Notes: generated from the letters alone by a model not told the origin. 64,000 bases of DNA from Stenotrophomonas indicatrix (GCA_041545745.1 CP168152.1:2044001-2108000); one strand, 5' to 3'. Counted from the stretch's first letter, positions 43,406 to 54,399 are shown. Made by a program: numbers and translations.

Positions 43406-45997
43406 ATGTTGGAAGCCTACCGCCACCACGTCGCCGAGCGCGCTGCGCTTGGCATCCCGCCCCTGCCGCTGACCGCGCAGCAGACGGCCGATGTCATCGA
43501 ACTGCTGAAGAACCCGCCGCAGGGCGAGGCCGAGTTCCTGCTCGACCTGCTGACCCACCGCGTGCCGGCCGGCGTCGATGACGCTGCCAAGGTCAAGGCG
43601 TCGTACCTGGCCGCGATCGCACTGGGCAGCGAGCAGAACCCGCTGATCAGCCGCGAGCGCGCCACTGAATTGCTGGGCACCATGCTGGGCGGTTACAACG
43701 TCGCGCCGCTGGTGCAGCTGCTGGACGACGCCAGCGTCGGCGCCATCGCTGCCGACGCGCTGAAGAAGACCCTGCTGGTGTTCGACGCCTTCCACGACGT
43801 GCAGGAAAAGGCCAAGGCCGGCAACGCCAACGCCCAGTCCGTGATGCAGAGCTGGGCCGATGCCGAGTGGTTCACCAGCAACCCGGAAGTGCCGCAGAGC
43901 CTGACCGTCACCGTGTTCAAGGTACCGGGTGAGACCAACACCGACGACCTGTCGCCGGCACCGGACGCGACCACCCGCCCTGACATTCCGATGCACGCCC
44001 TGGCGATGCTGAAGAACAAGCGCGACGATGCGCCGTTCACCCCGGAAGAAGACGGCAAGCGCGGCCCGATCCAGCAGATCCTGTCGCTGAAGGACAAGGG
44101 CCACCTGGTGGCCTATGTCGGCGACGTGGTCGGCACCGGTTCCTCGCGCAAGTCGGCCACCAACAGCGTGCTGTGGTGGACCGGCGATGACATTCCGTAC
44201 ATCCCGAACAAGCGCGCCGGTGGCGTCTGCCTGGGTTCGAAGATCGCCCCGATCTTCTACAACACCATGGAAGATGCCGGCGCGCTGCCGATCGAGCTGG
44301 ACGTGTCGAAGATGGAGCACGGCGATGTCGTCGAGCTGCGTCCGTACGACGGCAAGGCGCTGAAGAACGGCGAAGTGATCGCCGAGTTCCAGGTCAAGTC
44401 CGAAGTGCTGTTCGACGAAGTGCGTGCCGGTGGCCGCATTCCGCTGATCATCGGCCGTGGCCTGACCGGCAAGGCGCGTGAAGCGCTGGGCCTGGCCCCG
44501 ACCGATCTGTTCCGCCTGCCGGTGCAGCCGGCCGATACCGGCAAGGGCTTCTCGCTGGCACAGAAGATGGTCGGCCGCGCCTGTGGCCTGGCCGAAGGGC
44601 AGGGCATGCGCCCGGGCACCTACTGCGAACCGAAGATGACCTCGGTGGGCTCGCAGGACACCACCGGCCCGATGACCCGCGACGAGCTGAAGGACCTGGC
44701 CTGCCTGGGCTTCTCGGCCGACCTGGTGATGCAGTCGTTCTGCCACACCGCGGCCTACCCGAAGCCGGTGGACGTCAAGACCCACCACACCCTGCCGGAA
44801 TTCATCTCCACCCGTGGCGGCATTTCGCTGCGTCCGGGCGACGGCGTGATCCACAGCTGGCTCAACCGCATGCTGCTGCCGGACACCGTCGGCACCGGTG
44901 GCGACTCGCATACCCGTTTCCCGGTGGGCATTTCGTTCCCGGCCGGTTCTGGCCTGGTCGCCTTCGCCGCTGCCACCGGCGTCATGCCGCTGGACATGCC
45001 GGAGTCGGTGCTGGTGCGCTTCAAGGGCAAGATGCAGCCGGGCGTGACCCTGCGTGACCTGGTCAACGCGATCCCGCTGTACGCCATCAAGTCGGGTCTG
45101 CTGACCGTGGCCAAGGCTGGCAAGAAGAACATCTTCTCCGGCCGTATCCTGGAAATCGAAGGCCTGCCGGAACTGAAGGTCGAACAGGCATTCGAACTGT
45201 CCGATGCGTCGGCCGAGCGTTCGGCTGCCGGTTGCTCGGTGCGCCTGAACAAGGAACCGATCATCGAGTACCTCACCAGCAACATCACGCTGCTGAAGTG
45301 GATGATTGCCGAGGGTTACCAGGATCCGCGTTCGCTGCAGCGCCGTATCGAGAAGATGGAAGCGTGGCTGGCCAACCCGGAGCTGCTGGAGCCGGATGCC
45401 GACGCCGAGTACGCGGCCGTCATCGAGATCGACCTGGCCGATATCCACGAGCCGATCGTGGCCTGCCCGAACGACCCGGACGACGTGAAGACCCTGTCCG
45501 AAGTCGCTGGTGCGAAGATCGACGAAGTGTTCATCGGTTCGTGCATGACCAACATCGGTCACTTCCGTGCCGCTGCGAAGCTGCTGGAAGGCAAGCGTGA
45601 CCTGCCGACCCGCCTGTGGGTGGCCCCGCCGACCAAGATGGACGCGTCCGAGCTGACCAAGGAAGGCGTGTACGGCACCTTCGGCGCCACCGGCGCACGC
45701 ATGGAAATGCCGGGCTGCTCGCTGTGCATGGGCAACCAGGCGCAGATCCGCGAAGGCTCCACCGCGATGTCGACCTCGACCCGCAACTTCCCGAACCGTC
45801 TGGGCCGCAACACCAACGTGTACCTGGGTTCGGCGGAACTGGCGGCAATCTGCTCGCGCCTGGGCCGCATCCCGACCAAGGAAGAGTACATGGCCGATGT
45901 GGGCGTGATCGCCGCCAGCGGCGCGGAGATCTACCGCTACATGAACTTCGACCAGATCGAGGAATACCAGGACGTGGCCAACACGGTCGCTGCCTGA
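43406..45997 (+). CDS. acnB: Bifunctional aconitate hydratase 2 / 2-methylisocitrate dehydratase
   Basis: AcnB, 863 residues (E. coli 865), is the main TCA-cycle aconitase. The N-terminal HEAT-like domain (about 1-160) is followed by the swivel domain ([16 protein letters not shown]) and the [4Fe-4S] core with [10 protein letters not shown] and the CxxC of [13 protein letters not shown] 43406 follows CGGGAG. The protein is complete. It is closed by a SMAG element and a strong terminator. Confidence 0.97.
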   Translation: MLEAYRHHVAERAALGIPPLPLTAQQTADVIELLKNPPQGEAEFLLDLLTHRVPAGVDDAAKVKASYLAAIALGSEQNPLISRERATELLGTMLGGYNVAPLVQLLDDASVGAIAADALKKTLLVFDAFHDVQEKAKAGNANAQSVMQSWADAEWFTSNPEVPQSLTVTVFKVPGETNTDDLSPAPDATTRPDIPMHALAMLKNKRDDAPFTPEEDGKRGPIQQILSLKDKGHLVAYVGDVVGTGSSRKSATNSVLWWTGDDIPYIPNKRAGGVCLGSKIAPIFYNTMEDAGALPIELDVSKMEHGDVVELRPYDGKALKNGEVIAEFQVKSEVLFDEVRAGGRIPLIIGRGLTGKAREALGLAPTDLFRLPVQPADTGKGFSLAQKMVGRACGLAEGQGMRPGTYCEPKMTSVGSQDTTGPMTRDELKDLACLGFSADLVMQSFCHTAAYPKPVDVKTHHTLPEFISTRGGISLRPGDGVIHSWLNRMLLPDTVGTGGDSHTRFPVGISFPAGSGLVAFAAATGVMPLDMPESVLVRFKGKMQPGVTLRDLVNAIPLYAIKSGLLTVAKAGKKNIFSGRILEIEGLPELKVEQAFELSDASAERSAAGCSVRLNKEPIIEYLTSNITLLKWMIAEGYQDPRSLQRRIEKMEAWLANPELLEPDADAEYAAVIEIDLADIHEPIVACPNDPDDVKTLSEVAGAKIDEVFIGSCMTNIGHFRAAAKLLEGKRDLPTRLWVAPPTKMDASELTKEGVYGTFGATGARMEMPGCSLCMGNQAQIREGSTAMSTSTRNFPNRLGRNTNVYLGSAELAAICSRLGRIPTKEEYMADVGVIAASGAEIYRYMNFDQIEEYQDVANTVAA

Positions 45998-45999
45998 GG

Positions 46000-46025
46000 G
46001 TAGTGCCGGCCGCGGGCCGGCATCC
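46000..46025. repeat. SMAG palindrome after acnB
   Basis: GTAG at 46000-46003, two bases after the acnB stop, heads a TGCCGGCC/GGCCGGCA palindrome. It precedes the acnB terminator. Confidence 0.8.
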
Positions 46026-46038
46026 AGCTGAAACGAAG

Positions 46039-46067
46039 AACCCCCGGTGAAAGCCGGGGGTTTTTTG
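46039..46067 (+). terminator. acnB terminator
   Basis: AACCCCCGG (46039-46047), loop TGAAAG, CCGGGGGTT (46054-46062), followed by a T-run to 46066. A classical strong intrinsic terminator. A further GC-rich palindrome (46082-46116) precedes the end of the next, convergent gene. Confidence 0.93.
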
Positions 46068-46119
46068 TTGTGCGGATGATGCCCGGCAGTGCCGGCCAGC
46101 GGCCGGCGCTGCCGGGGCG

Positions 46120-47106
46120 TCAGACCTGGGTGACGGCGGCCGCTTCCTCGGTCACGGCTGGCGTGTCCGTCGGCAGCTCCGGTTCCGCGGCCGTTTCCGG
46201 CAACACGCCGTGGTCGGGGAACAGGCGCGGCAGTTCGGCGACGAAGCGGACGATGCAGGCTTCGGCGAACTCACGCGATGCGGCTTTCGCCTTTGCATAG
46301 TCGTCGGCCTGCCATTCCTGCAGCGGGGCAACCCGTGCTTCATCCTGGCAGTGCACGCCCTGGCCGCCACTGGCGCTGCGGAACAGCTTGCGCACCACCG
46401 GGAAGCCGATGGTTACATCGTGGCGCAGCTCGTAGGGTGTCTCTGCGTCGCTGAGCTTCTGGTACACCAGCGACCACTGACCGGCGCTGGCCTCCACGGT
46501 ACGCTCGTCGCTGGGAATGGCGCCGGGATGCGCTGCGAAATAGAGCGCCAGCTGCTCACGGATCATGCCCGGCAATGCGCCGAAGGCCGGGCTGGGCACG
46601 GACTGAATGTCGTCGCCACGCACGTTGTTCTTGCTGAAGCTGTTGCTGGTGCCGATGTCACCCACGCCGCTGAGGAACGCCAGGGCGGACAGCCCGACCT
46701 TGGCAGCGGTGACGGCAGCGGTGTCGGCGCGCATCACCAGGCGCAGGACATGGTCGCCCACGCGATTGCCGTTCGGCCCAAGACCCAAGCCGGAGGTGAC
46801 CTTCACCCGTTGCAGGCTGCTGAGGTCGGTGGCGGGTGCCGGAGCCGCTGCAACATTTTCGGCGGCGGGTGCGGCCACGGCCACGGTTGCCGCTGCTTCA
46901 TCAACCGATACAGCAGCCGTGGACGCAGCATCCGATGCCTCTGGCGCCGGCGCGGCATTCGCCGCCGGACCGGGCGTTGCCTCGGTCGCGGCTACGGCGG
47001 CGGCGACAGGCGTGGGTGCGGGCGCTTCGTCGAAGGCGTGGGCCGAGGGAGCCAGCAGCAGGCTGGCCGCGATCGCGGCGGTGAGGCAGGTCGGGCGTAA
47101 TGCCAC
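46120..47106 (-). CDS. Secreted protein, tandem paralogue A (unknown function)
   Basis: A 328-residue protein starting with GTG (AAGGAG seven bases upstream) and a signal peptide ALRPTCLTAAIAASLLLAP. A long Ala/Pro/Glu/Thr-rich low-complexity stretch (about 25-95) leads to a folded domain (about 100-300). Its end, LQEWQADDYAKAKAASREFA and RFVAELPRLFP, matches LDAWQANDYARLKAAAQI and KLVKRIPAMYP in the protein encoded just upstream, so the two are paralogues. No family recognised. Confidence 0.78.
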   Translation of the reverse strand: MALRPTCLTAAIAASLLLAPSAHAFDEAPAPTPVAAAVAATEATPGPAANAAPAPEASDAASTAAVSVDEAAATVAVAAPAAENVAAAPAPATDLSSLQRVKVTSGLGLGPNGNRVGDHVLRLVMRADTAAVTAAKVGLSALAFLSGVGDIGTSNSFSKNNVRGDDIQSVPSPAFGALPGMIREQLALYFAAHPGAIPSDERTVEASAGQWSLVYQKLSDAETPYELRHDVTIGFPVVRKLFRSASGGQGVHCQDEARVAPLQEWQADDYAKAKAASREFAEACIVRFVAELPRLFPDHGVLPETAAEPELPTDTPAVTEEAAAVTQV

Positions 47107-47150
47107 GGTGGTACTCCTTGGGGAAAAATGATGGAGGCGCGCGCTGCGAC

Positions 47151-48734
47151 TCACTGCGCCACGAATTCCTTGATCGGGAACGCCTTGCAGCGGGTGACCG
47201 CAGCGGCGATGTCGACCGGAGCATCGGCGGTGGCATTGCGGCGCTGGTTCACTGATGCCGCTTCCTCCCACAGGCTGGGCAACACCTGCGGTGCATCCAG
47301 CACGCGTTGGCGAACGGCATCGTGCAGGACGCTGCTGTAGTCCGTGGCCGGTACCACCACGCACAGGCGCGTGCCGGGATTGCCGCTGGCCTGCTGCAGC
47401 ACCTGCTGCAGTGCCTCGCTGCTGCCCGCATCGTCGCTCAGCTGCTTCGGCGCGCTGCTCTGGTTGGCATCCTGGATCTGCAGCTGGCCGGGGCTGAACA
47501 GCAGCACCTGCATGTCCGGGCGCGGCTCGATGCGGACCGGCGCGCGGGTGCCCTCACAGATGGTCGGGGTCGCCCGTGCCTGCTGCGGTGTCATGCTGCC
47601 GTCGGCATGCACCTGGCGGATATGCAGCCGACAGATCTTGTCGGCCACTTCAAATTCCACTTCGTAATCCTGGCCCGGCCTGGCCACGAACTGGCCCGAC
47701 AGCTTGCCGTCGCAGTACAGGCGACTGCTTGCGTCGAAGCGTGCCTCGAAGATCAGCGGCTTGCCACCGGGTACTTCGTATTCCTGGTAGCTGAGCGTGG
47801 AAAACCGCTCGTTCTCCTTGCTGCGCAGGGTTTCCGTGACGGGGATGCCGAGCACGCCCTTGTCGCCGGCGTTGTTGTACTTGACGTCGATCCTGTCGCG
47901 GTAGTCTTCGCGGCAGGCGGCATCGGCGTACAGGGTGGTGGTCCGCCCCAGGGCGGCGTAGACGCGCACCCGTGCCGGGGGCGCGGCGCCGTCAGCGTAG
48001 GCGCTGACATCTTCAGCGGCCAACGGGCGCGGATACATCGCGGGGATTCTCTTGACCAGCTTCTCGAGGCATTTCATCGTGATGATCTGCGCGGCCGCCT
48101 TGAGCCGCGCGTAATCATTGGCTTGCCATGCGTCCAGAGTCGCCCGGTTGTCGCTGTCATTGCAGCTGATGATTTCCGCCAGCGTGCCGTCGGCACGGCG
48201 CTGCTGGATGGTGCTGGAGTGATTGAGGCGGTAGAGGGGATCCTTCCGCGTGTTGCCCTGGTGCACCAGGGCCCATCTGTCTGCACTGAAGCGCAGGGTG
48301 CTGGCTTGGTTGGGCACAGCATCGGGGGCGTGCCTGAAGTAGCCGCCCACCAGTGCCTTGGCCACCGACGGCATGAGGGTGATGGCGGGGCTGGCCTGGC
48401 TCTCGACGATGCTGCCAGGCAGGGTGTTGCGCCGGAAGTAGTCCGGCTCATTGCCGCTGAAGAGCAGTGCCAGCCCCTTGGGGGTGAGCGCCTCGCTGTC
48501 ATCGGGGGTAACGATGCGCAGTGCTACATCCGGGGCGTGGACACGCTGCGATCCGGTATCCGGACCGCTCTGGATCTGGACGCGCTCGGTCCAAGGCGCG
48601 GCACCGTCGGTGACGGCGGCAGCGGCCGGTGCCGCCTGCGGCGATGACGGCAGCCCGTCAGCGGCAGCCATCAGCGGGGCCAGCAGTGCGGTCGCCAGCA
48701 GGGATGATTGAAAACGGAGGATACGCTGGGCCAT
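47151..48734 (-). CDS. Secreted protein, tandem paralogue B (unknown function)
   Basis: A 527-residue protein with a signal peptide (MAQRILRFQSSLLATALLAP). Residues about 65-240 form the domain shared with the downstream gene (WQANDYARLKAAAQ; two cysteines in SCNDSD and MKCLEK). The rest is unique, with cysteines in YADAACREDY, LYCDGK, KICRLH and TICEGT suggesting disulfides. ATG 48734 has AAGGAG seven bases upstream. It and the downstream gene (44 bp away) are probably one transcript, following cheB by 92 bp. Function unknown. Confidence 0.78.
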   Translation of the reverse strand: MAQRILRFQSSLLATALLAPLMAAADGLPSSPQAAPAAAAVTDGAAPWTERVQIQSGPDTGSQRVHAPDVALRIVTPDDSEALTPKGLALLFSGNEPDYFRRNTLPGSIVESQASPAITLMPSVAKALVGGYFRHAPDAVPNQASTLRFSADRWALVHQGNTRKDPLYRLNHSSTIQQRRADGTLAEIISCNDSDNRATLDAWQANDYARLKAAAQIITMKCLEKLVKRIPAMYPRPLAAEDVSAYADGAAPPARVRVYAALGRTTTLYADAACREDYRDRIDVKYNNAGDKGVLGIPVTETLRSKENERFSTLSYQEYEVPGGKPLIFEARFDASSRLYCDGKLSGQFVARPGQDYEVEFEVADKICRLHIRQVHADGSMTPQQARATPTICEGTRAPVRIEPRPDMQVLLFSPGQLQIQDANQSSAPKQLSDDAGSSEALQQVLQQASGNPGTRLCVVVPATDYSSVLHDAVRQRVLDAPQVLPSLWEEAASVNQRRNATADAPVDIAAAVTRCKAFPIKEFVAQ

Positions 48735-48826
48735 GGTCAAGCTCCTTGGAAATCAAAACAGCCATGCCGACCCTTCCGGGGCCGGCGTGTGGAAGACAGG
48801 GTGAGGCGGTGCGATGCGGTGGACGG

Positions 48827-49900
48827 TCAGCCGCGGGCCAGCGCCAGCAACCGTTCGGCAATGCGCTCCAGCGGCACCTGTTCTTCGGCAGCGCCGAGCT
48901 TGAAGGCCGCGCCGGGCATGCCCCAGACCACGCTGGTCGCTTCGTCCTGCACCAGCGTTGGGGCGCCGGCCTGGCGCATTTCCAGCAGGCCGCGTGCGCC
49001 GTCATCGCCCATGCCGGTGAGGATGGCGCCGATGGCATTGCCGCCGGCGGCCTGCGCCACCGAACGGAACAACACGTCCACCGCCGGCTTGTGCCGGTTC
49101 ACCGCGGGGCCGTCATCGACACGACAGCGCCAGCGCGCACCGTCGCGGATGATCCGCAGGTGCTTGCCGCCGGGCGGCAGGTAAGCGTGGCCGGGCAGCA
49201 CCGCTTCGCCATCGCTGGCTTCGCGTACGGCCATCGCCGAATGACGGTCCAGGCGCTCGGCGAAGGCAGTGCTGAAACTGCCAGGCAGGTGCTGGGTCAT
49301 CACCACCGCGGGGCCGTCGGCGGGCATGCCTTCCAGCACTACGCGCAGTGCTTCGGTGCCACCGGCCGACGAGCCGATGGCGATCAGGCGGTCGGTGGTG
49401 CGGAACTGCGTTGCTGCCGGACGCACGGCAGAGGCGGCGTCCAAGGTGAGTTTCGGTGCAGCCACGCGCACCAGCGGGCGTACCCGGGAACGCGCAGCCA
49501 TCTTCACCTTGGCGATGATTTCATCGGCATAGGCCTGCAGGCCGCGGGCCACGTCGAGCTTGGGCTTGGACATGAAGTCCACCGCGCCCAGGCCAAGTGC
49601 CTGCAGGGTGGTATCGGCGCCCCGTTCGGTCAGCGAAGAGATCATCACCACCGGCAGCGGGTGCAGGCGCATCAGGTTTTCCAGGAACGCCAGGCCATCC
49701 ATGCGTGGCATTTCCACGTCCAGGGTGATCACGTCCGGGGCCAGGCGCTTGATCTTCTCGCGGGCCAGCAGCGGGTCGGCTGCGGTGCCGACCACGTCGA
49801 TGGCCGGATCGCTGGACAGGATCTCGGTGAGCATCTGCCGCACGACGGCGGAGTCGTCGACGATCAGGACCCGGCAGGGGGCGTTGCCGGTCAGGGTCAT
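48827..49900 (-). CDS. cheB: CheB: chemotaxis receptor methylesterase
   Basis: CheB removes methyl groups from (and deamidates) chemoreceptors when phosphorylated by CheA. The 357-residue protein has a receiver domain (about 8-125; [13 protein letters not shown]) and a methylesterase domain (about 165-350) with the catalytic triad regions [11 protein letters not shown] (Ser), TQHLPGSF (His) and GMGDDGARG (Asp). The ATG at 49900 overlaps the cheD stop by 4 nt. It is the last gene of the cheR-cheD-cheB set. Confidence 0.96.
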   Translation of the reverse strand: MTLTGNAPCRVLIVDDSAVVRQMLTEILSSDPAIDVVGTAADPLLAREKIKRLAPDVITLDVEMPRMDGLAFLENLMRLHPLPVVMISSLTERGADTTLQALGLGAVDFMSKPKLDVARGLQAYADEIIAKVKMAARSRVRPLVRVAAPKLTLDAASAVRPAATQFRTTDRLIAIGSSAGGTEALRVVLEGMPADGPAVVMTQHLPGSFSTAFAERLDRHSAMAVREASDGEAVLPGHAYLPPGGKHLRIIRDGARWRCRVDDGPAVNRHKPAVDVLFRSVAQAAGGNAIGAILTGMGDDGARGLLEMRQAGAPTLVQDEATSVVWGMPGAAFKLGAAEEQVPLERIAERLLALARG

Positions 49901-50493
49901 TCGAACAGCTCCACGCCACCGGTAACCGGGGCCTTCGACAGGCGTGCGCGCACGGCCGATTCGGTCGCGGCCACTTCGGCTTCGTGGGCGTGCGGCAGGC
50001 GCTGCACGACGACGCGGCCGGTATCGGCGAAGAACCAGATCTTGCGCGGGTGGATGCCGCACAGGTCCTCAGCGAGGATCGGGATGTGTTCGGCCTGCAG
50101 GTACTGACGCACGAACTCGGCGTTGCGCGTGCCCACCGGATTGCTGGTGAAGCCCTTCAGCACGTTGGCGCCGCCGAACACCTTCGCCTCGATGCGCTTG
50201 CGGTGGGCGCCGCGCTTGAGCATGTCGTTGATCAGCAGTTCCATCGCATAGCTGCCATAACGTGCGGGCGCGCCGTCGCCGGCGTTGCCTTCGGGCAGCA
50301 GGAAGTGGTTCATGCCGCCGATCTTCAGTACCGGGTCGCGCAGGCACGCCGCGACGCACGAACCCAGCGTCGTGGTCAGCGCGGTGGTGTCATCCACCAC
50401 CAGGTACTGGGTTGGCAGCAGCTTGGCGGCGATGGTCTTGAAGCGTGCGTCCTGGTAGCGCATCACATCATCGGTACGCAGTGATGCGTTCAT
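49897..50493 (-). CDS. cheD: CheD: receptor glutamine deamidase
   Basis: CheD deamidates specific glutamines in chemoreceptors. The 198-residue protein has the catalytic Cys in [11 protein letters not shown], the active-site His in GGMNHFLLP, and KVFGGANVL, all typical of CheD. ATGA overlaps link it to both cheR (upstream) and cheB (downstream). Its ATG is at 50493; longer in-frame extension runs antisense-free into cheR and is not used. Confidence 0.95.
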   Translation of the reverse strand: MNASLRTDDVMRYQDARFKTIAAKLLPTQYLVVDDTTALTTTLGSCVAACLRDPVLKIGGMNHFLLPEGNAGDGAPARYGSYAMELLINDMLKRGAHRKRIEAKVFGGANVLKGFTSNPVGTRNAEFVRQYLQAEHIPILAEDLCGIHPRKIWFFADTGRVVVQRLPHAHEAEVAATESAVRARLSKAPVTGGVELFE

Positions 50494-51359
50494 GCGCCGG
50501 CCTTTGCCGCACGACGGTACAGGGTACGGCCGCAGGGCTGGATCAGATCGGCCGCGTGCAGGTAGTTCTCCGAGTGGCCGGTATAGAGCAGGCCGTCGTC
50601 GGCCAGGTGGTTGACCAGGCGGCCAAGGATCGCACGCTGGGTCGGTTTGTCGAAGTAGATCATCACGTTGCGGCAGAACAGCGCATCGAACGGGCCGCCG
50701 ACGTCGTAACGCGGTGCCAGCAGGTTCAACGGGCGGAATTCGATCAGTTCGCGCAGCGCCGGCAGCACGCGGCACTGGCCTTCGTTGGGGCCGCTGCCGC
50801 GCTGGAAGTAGCGGCGGCGCAGGTCCGGATCGAGGCCGGCGACACGGTCGATGTTGTAGACACCGCGCCCGGCGGTTGCCAGCACCTGGGTATCGACGTC
50901 GGTGGCGACGATGCGCACCGGCGGCTTCAGGGTGCCGAACGCTTCGCAGGCGGTGATCGCCATCGAGTAGGGCTCTTCGCCGGTGGAGGCGGCGCACGAC
51001 CACAACAGCAGCGGACCGCGGCCGTTGCGCTGCTGCAGCTCCTCGCGCAGCTTGTCGAAATGGTGCGGCTCGCGGAAGAACGCGGTGAGGTTGGTGGTCA
51101 GCGCATTGGTGAATGCCTGCCACTCGTCACCATCACCCTGTTCCAGGTGGTCCAGGTACTGCTGGAAGCTGCGCATGCCCAGCGTGCGCAGCCGGCGCGA
51201 CAGGCGTCCGTACACCATGTCGCGCTTGGCCGGGGCGAGGGCGATGCCCACGCGCTGGTAGATCAGGTCGCAGACGCGGCGGAAATCACGGTCGGCGAAT
51301 TCGAATTCGCGCGTACCGCTGACGATGGGGGTAGGGCTCTGCACGGGTGACGTGTCCAT
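50490..51359 (-). CDS. cheR: CheR: chemotaxis receptor methyltransferase
   Basis: CheR methylates receptor glutamates with S-adenosylmethionine. The 289-residue protein has an N-terminal helical domain (about 20-85; [12 protein letters not shown]), the SAM-binding region [16 protein letters not shown] near 120, and [13 protein letters not shown] near 230. It lies 32 bp after an MCP gene, with a short GC-rich hairpin between, so it is probably on the MCP transcript. Confidence 0.96.
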   Translation of the reverse strand: MDTSPVQSPTPIVSGTREFEFADRDFRRVCDLIYQRVGIALAPAKRDMVYGRLSRRLRTLGMRSFQQYLDHLEQGDGDEWQAFTNALTTNLTAFFREPHHFDKLREELQQRNGRGPLLLWSCAASTGEEPYSMAITACEAFGTLKPPVRIVATDVDTQVLATAGRGVYNIDRVAGLDPDLRRRYFQRGSGPNEGQCRVLPALRELIEFRPLNLLAPRYDVGGPFDALFCRNVMIYFDKPTQRAILGRLVNHLADDGLLYTGHSENYLHAADLIQPCGRTLYRRAAKAGA

Positions 51360-51391
51360 CGGCGGGGCGGCGGCCGCAGCCGCCGCGAAGA

Positions 51392-53656
51392 TCAGAATTC
51401 CTGCCAGTCGCCGTCGTTGGAGACGACGGTGCTGGAGTGGGTACGGCGGATCGGTGCGGGCGTCGACAACGGTCGCGAAGGCGCAGGGCTGGCAGCCTTC
51501 GGCGCGACCTTGGCGGTCACCGCCTTCACTGCGACGGCAACCTGGTTGTCGAGGCGGAAGATCGCCACGGCGTCGGCCAGCTGTGCGGCCTGCTCTTCCA
51601 TCGCCCGCGCTGCGGCGGTGGCTTCTTCCACCAGCGCGGCGTTCTGCTGGGTGGTTTCGTCCATCTGCACCACGGTCTGGTTGACCTGCTCGATGCCGGC
51701 CGATTGTTCCTGCGAGGCGGCAGAAATCTCGGCCATGATGTCGGTCACGCGCTGCACCGACGCGACGATCTCGCCCATGGTGCTGCCGGCCTGGTGGACC
51801 AGGCTGGAACCCTCGGCGACCTTGCCGACCGAGTCGTCGATCAGGCCCTTGATTTCCTTGGCGGCGGCGGCCGAGCGCTGGGCGAGGGTACGCACTTCGC
51901 TGGCGACCACGGCGAAACCGCGGCCCTGTTCACCGGCACGGGCAGCTTCCACCGCAGCGTTCAGCGCCAGGATGTTGGTCTGGAAGGCGATGCCATCGAT
52001 GACCGAAATGATCTCGGCGATCTTCTTCGAGGAGGCTTCGATGGCCGACATGGTGGTGACCACCTGGCCCACCACGCTGCCGCCTTGCGAGGCCACGCCG
52101 TGCGCGCCGATGGCGAGCTGGTTGGCCTGGCGCGCGTGCTCGGCGTTCTGCCGCACGGTGGAGGTCAGTTCCTCCATCGATGCGGCGGTTTCTTCCAGAT
52201 TGGCGGCCTGCTGCTCGGTACGGCGCGACAGATCGCTGTTGCCCGACGCGATTTCGCCGGCCGACAGGGTGATGCTGGAGGCACTGGCCTGGATCTGGCC
52301 GACGATCTGGGTCAACTGGCTGACCGTGGCGTTGGCGTCGTCGCGCATGCGGGCGAACACGCCCTGGTAGTCACCGTGCATGCGTGCCGTCAGGTCGCCG
52401 TCGGCAATGGACGACAGCAGCTGCGAGAGCTTGCCGAGGTTGTCATCGCTGACTGCCATCATGGCGTTGAGGTTTTCCAGCATGGTGCGGAAATCGTGAT
52501 CGAAGCGCTGCGCATCGCCGCGCTGGCTGAAGTCACCGGCGGCTGCGGCGCTGGCCAGCTGCTTGATCTCGGCATTGATGCGGCCGAGGTTGGCCTTGAC
52601 CGTGTCGACGGTGGTGGTCATCGCCGCTTTTTCGCCCGGGTAGCGGGCGATGTCGCTGCTGAGGTCGCCCACGGCGTACTGCTGCACGACGTTCAGTACA
52701 TCGTGCAGGGTCTGCACGTGGCTGCCGACCAGGACGTTGGTTTCCTGCACCATCAGTCCGTATTCGCCGGGGAAGCTGCTGGCGTCGATGCGGTAGCTGA
52801 GTTCACCGCCATCGTGGCGGCGCGCCATCTCGCGCTGGCCACTGATGACCGCGTGCAGCTGCTGCTGCATGCGTGACATCGCTTCGAGCAGGCGACCGGG
52901 TTCGTCATGCGGCTGCGGGCCGATGTGGCTGTCCAGCTTGCCGCTGGCAATGCCTTCGGCCACGGCGGTGGCCTGCTTCAGCGGGCGTGCGATGCGGTTG
53001 CCGATGACCCAGCTCAATGCCAGCACGATCAGCACCAGCACGCCGCCGGACAGGGTCATGATGGCGGTGAAGACCAGTGCCTGCTGCTGCACGTCGTCCA
53101 TGTATACCCCGCTGCTGACCACCCAGTTCCAGGGCTTGAACAGGCCGGCGTAGGCGACCTTTTCGACCTCGCCCTTCTCGCCGGGCTTGGCCCAGCGATA
53201 GGCGACGAAGCCGCCGCCAGCCTTGGCTGCTTCGATCTGGTCGTAGTAGATGCGGATGCCATCGCCGGTGCGGAAATCCTTCATGTCCTTGCCTACCAGA
53301 TCCTTGCGGAACGGGTGCATGAGCACGTGATAGCCGGTGTCGTAGATGTTGTAGTAGTAGGTATCGTTATGCGCGCGCATGACCTCCAGCGCCTGCAGCG
53401 CGGCGGCCTTGGCGGCGTCTTCGCTGAGCTCTCCGGTTCCGGCCAGGCGATGGTAGTGGTCGAGGATGCCGTAGCTCAGTTCGACCTGGGTCTTCAGCGA
53501 AGACTTGCGGGTATCGGTCAGGTCCAGGTACTGCATGCGGGCAGCGATCACCGAGAGCGCGATCACGCCCAGCGCGATCAGCAGCGTGAGCAGGTTGAGC
53601 TTGCGTCGGACGGAGAGATTGCTGAAGTAGTGTTGCCAGCGATGCAGGAGATTCAT
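51392..53656 (-). CDS. Methyl-accepting chemotaxis protein with Cache sensor
   Basis: A 754-residue receptor. A membrane helix (about 20-42) leads to a periplasmic single-Cache-type sensor (about 45-190; [31 protein letters not shown]), then a second helix (about 197-218), HAMP, and the signalling domain with tip [20 protein letters not shown]. It ends in DWQEF, an xWxxF pentapeptide of the type that tethers CheR and CheB. Its cytoplasmic half is nearly identical to that of the MCP at 59103-61349. A sigma-28-like promoter lies upstream (53724-53750). The ligand is unknown. Confidence 0.93.
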   Translation of the reverse strand: MNLLHRWQHYFSNLSVRRKLNLLTLLIALGVIALSVIAARMQYLDLTDTRKSSLKTQVELSYGILDHYHRLAGTGELSEDAAKAAALQALEVMRAHNDTYYYNIYDTGYHVLMHPFRKDLVGKDMKDFRTGDGIRIYYDQIEAAKAGGGFVAYRWAKPGEKGEVEKVAYAGLFKPWNWVVSSGVYMDDVQQQALVFTAIMTLSGGVLVLIVLALSWVIGNRIARPLKQATAVAEGIASGKLDSHIGPQPHDEPGRLLEAMSRMQQQLHAVISGQREMARRHDGGELSYRIDASSFPGEYGLMVQETNVLVGSHVQTLHDVLNVVQQYAVGDLSSDIARYPGEKAAMTTTVDTVKANLGRINAEIKQLASAAAAGDFSQRGDAQRFDHDFRTMLENLNAMMAVSDDNLGKLSQLLSSIADGDLTARMHGDYQGVFARMRDDANATVSQLTQIVGQIQASASSITLSAGEIASGNSDLSRRTEQQAANLEETAASMEELTSTVRQNAEHARQANQLAIGAHGVASQGGSVVGQVVTTMSAIEASSKKIAEIISVIDGIAFQTNILALNAAVEAARAGEQGRGFAVVASEVRTLAQRSAAAAKEIKGLIDDSVGKVAEGSSLVHQAGSTMGEIVASVQRVTDIMAEISAASQEQSAGIEQVNQTVVQMDETTQQNAALVEEATAAARAMEEQAAQLADAVAIFRLDNQVAVAVKAVTAKVAPKAASPAPSRPLSTPAPIRRTHSSTVVSNDGDWQEF

Positions 53657-53723
53657 CGAGCAGTACCCGGGTCGTGGTGGGTGGAGGCGCCGGTGCTGGT
53701 CGGGAGCAGCGGTGACATGACCG

Positions 53724-53750
53724 TTATCGGCCGCGGGGGCGGGGGATTGA
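53724..53750 (-). promoter_or_regulatory. Sigma-28-like promoter of the Cache MCP
   Basis: On the minus strand: TCAA (53750-53747), 15 bp, GCCGATAA (53731-53724). The -10 is a perfect FliA match and the -35 matches 3 of 4. It lies 68 bp upstream of the MCP start. Confidence 0.75.
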
Positions 53751-53886
53751 GGTGGGGTGTTCGAACGTATTCAGGTTTTCTTGCAGCGGCGGCTGCGGCG
53801 CTGCCTGCGGCAGGCTTTTGAGGCAACAGCGACAGCAACAGCAACAGCAACGGCGGTTGGTCGGCTCTGCGATGTTGAGAGGGAGC

Positions 53887-53986
53887 CGTGCGGGGATGGG
53901 CTGGCGGGACACGCCGTAAACCCGTCCCTGGGGGCTCGATGGCGCCATCCATGGCGCCAACGGTCCCGCCAGCCCATCCCCGCACG
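53887..53986. repeat. Long nested inverted repeat A (24-bp arms)
   Basis: The arms 53887-53910 and 53963-53986 are exactly complementary (core GGGGATGGGCTGGCGGGAC). Inside the 52-nt loop is a second perfect hairpin, GGCGCCAT (53941-53948), CC, ATGGCGCC (53951-53958). Upstream, 53822-53853 is a short CAACAG-type repetitive tract. Confidence 0.9.
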
Positions 53987-54043
53987 ACTCATCCGGCATT
54001 CCAATGGCGGACGGCAAGAGCGTTGGGTTTCCAAGTGGGAAGA

Positions 54044-54084
54044 GGGGTCAGATCCGTTTTCCTGCGGAAAACGGATCTGACCCC
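54044..54084. repeat. Perfect palindrome B (19-bp arms)
   Basis: Arms 54044-54062 (GGGGTCAGATCCGTTTTCC) and 54066-54084 are exact complements around a 3-nt loop. The GGGGTCAGATCC type resembles dispersed hairpin repeats seen in many gammaproteobacteria. It sits between nested repeats A and C. Confidence 0.9.
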
Positions 54085-54162
54085 GGAAGCGGTGCAGCTG
54101 TGGCTTTGCTCTTTGCTTTTCTTTCTTCAATCCGTGGTGGACCGCGCACGGAAACCGTCCGT

Positions 54163-54266
54163 GGCCGGGAGGGTGGGTTGCGCAGGGGCGTGAGCCGCAT
54201 GGATGCGGCGACCGAGCTTACATGGACGTACTTGCAGCGGCCCCTGCGCAGCCCACCCTCCCGGCC
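54163..54266. repeat. Long nested inverted repeat C (27-bp arms, one mismatch)
   Basis: Arms 54163-54189 and 54240-54266 are complementary except for one position. The loop carries a perfect inner hairpin GCCGCAT (54194-54200), GG, ATGCGGC (54203-54209). The design (long outer arm, short inner hairpin with a 2-nt loop) copies repeat A although the sequences differ. Confidence 0.9.
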
Positions 54267-54346
54267 AACCCTCAGCAGCCTAGGGCTTCGAGCGACCACC
54301 CCGAGAGGCTTCGCCGTTGGCTGGATAATCAGATACTCCGTAAACA

Positions 54347-54377
54347 AAAACGCCCCAGCACAGGGCCGGGGCGTTTT
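54347..54377 (-). terminator. Terminator of the PAS-containing MCP gene
   Basis: AAAACGCCCC (54347-54356), 11-nt loop, GGGGCGTTTT (54368-54377). On the minus strand the stem ends in TTTT and a T-rich tail (complement of 54342-54350). It ends the gene at 54400-56769. Confidence 0.88.
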
Positions 54378-54399
54378 CGTACGTCAGGTCAGGCAGGAA

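Noticed and set aside
43325-45562. 745-codon open frame on the minus strand
   Set aside because: Antisense to acnB, same cause; His/Gln/Arg-rich composition without motifs.
53757-54080. 107-codon open frame in the MCP-MCP gap
   Set aside because: It runs through the CAACAG-type tract and into repeat A, giving an Ala-Thr repeat and no plausible protein or ribosome site.
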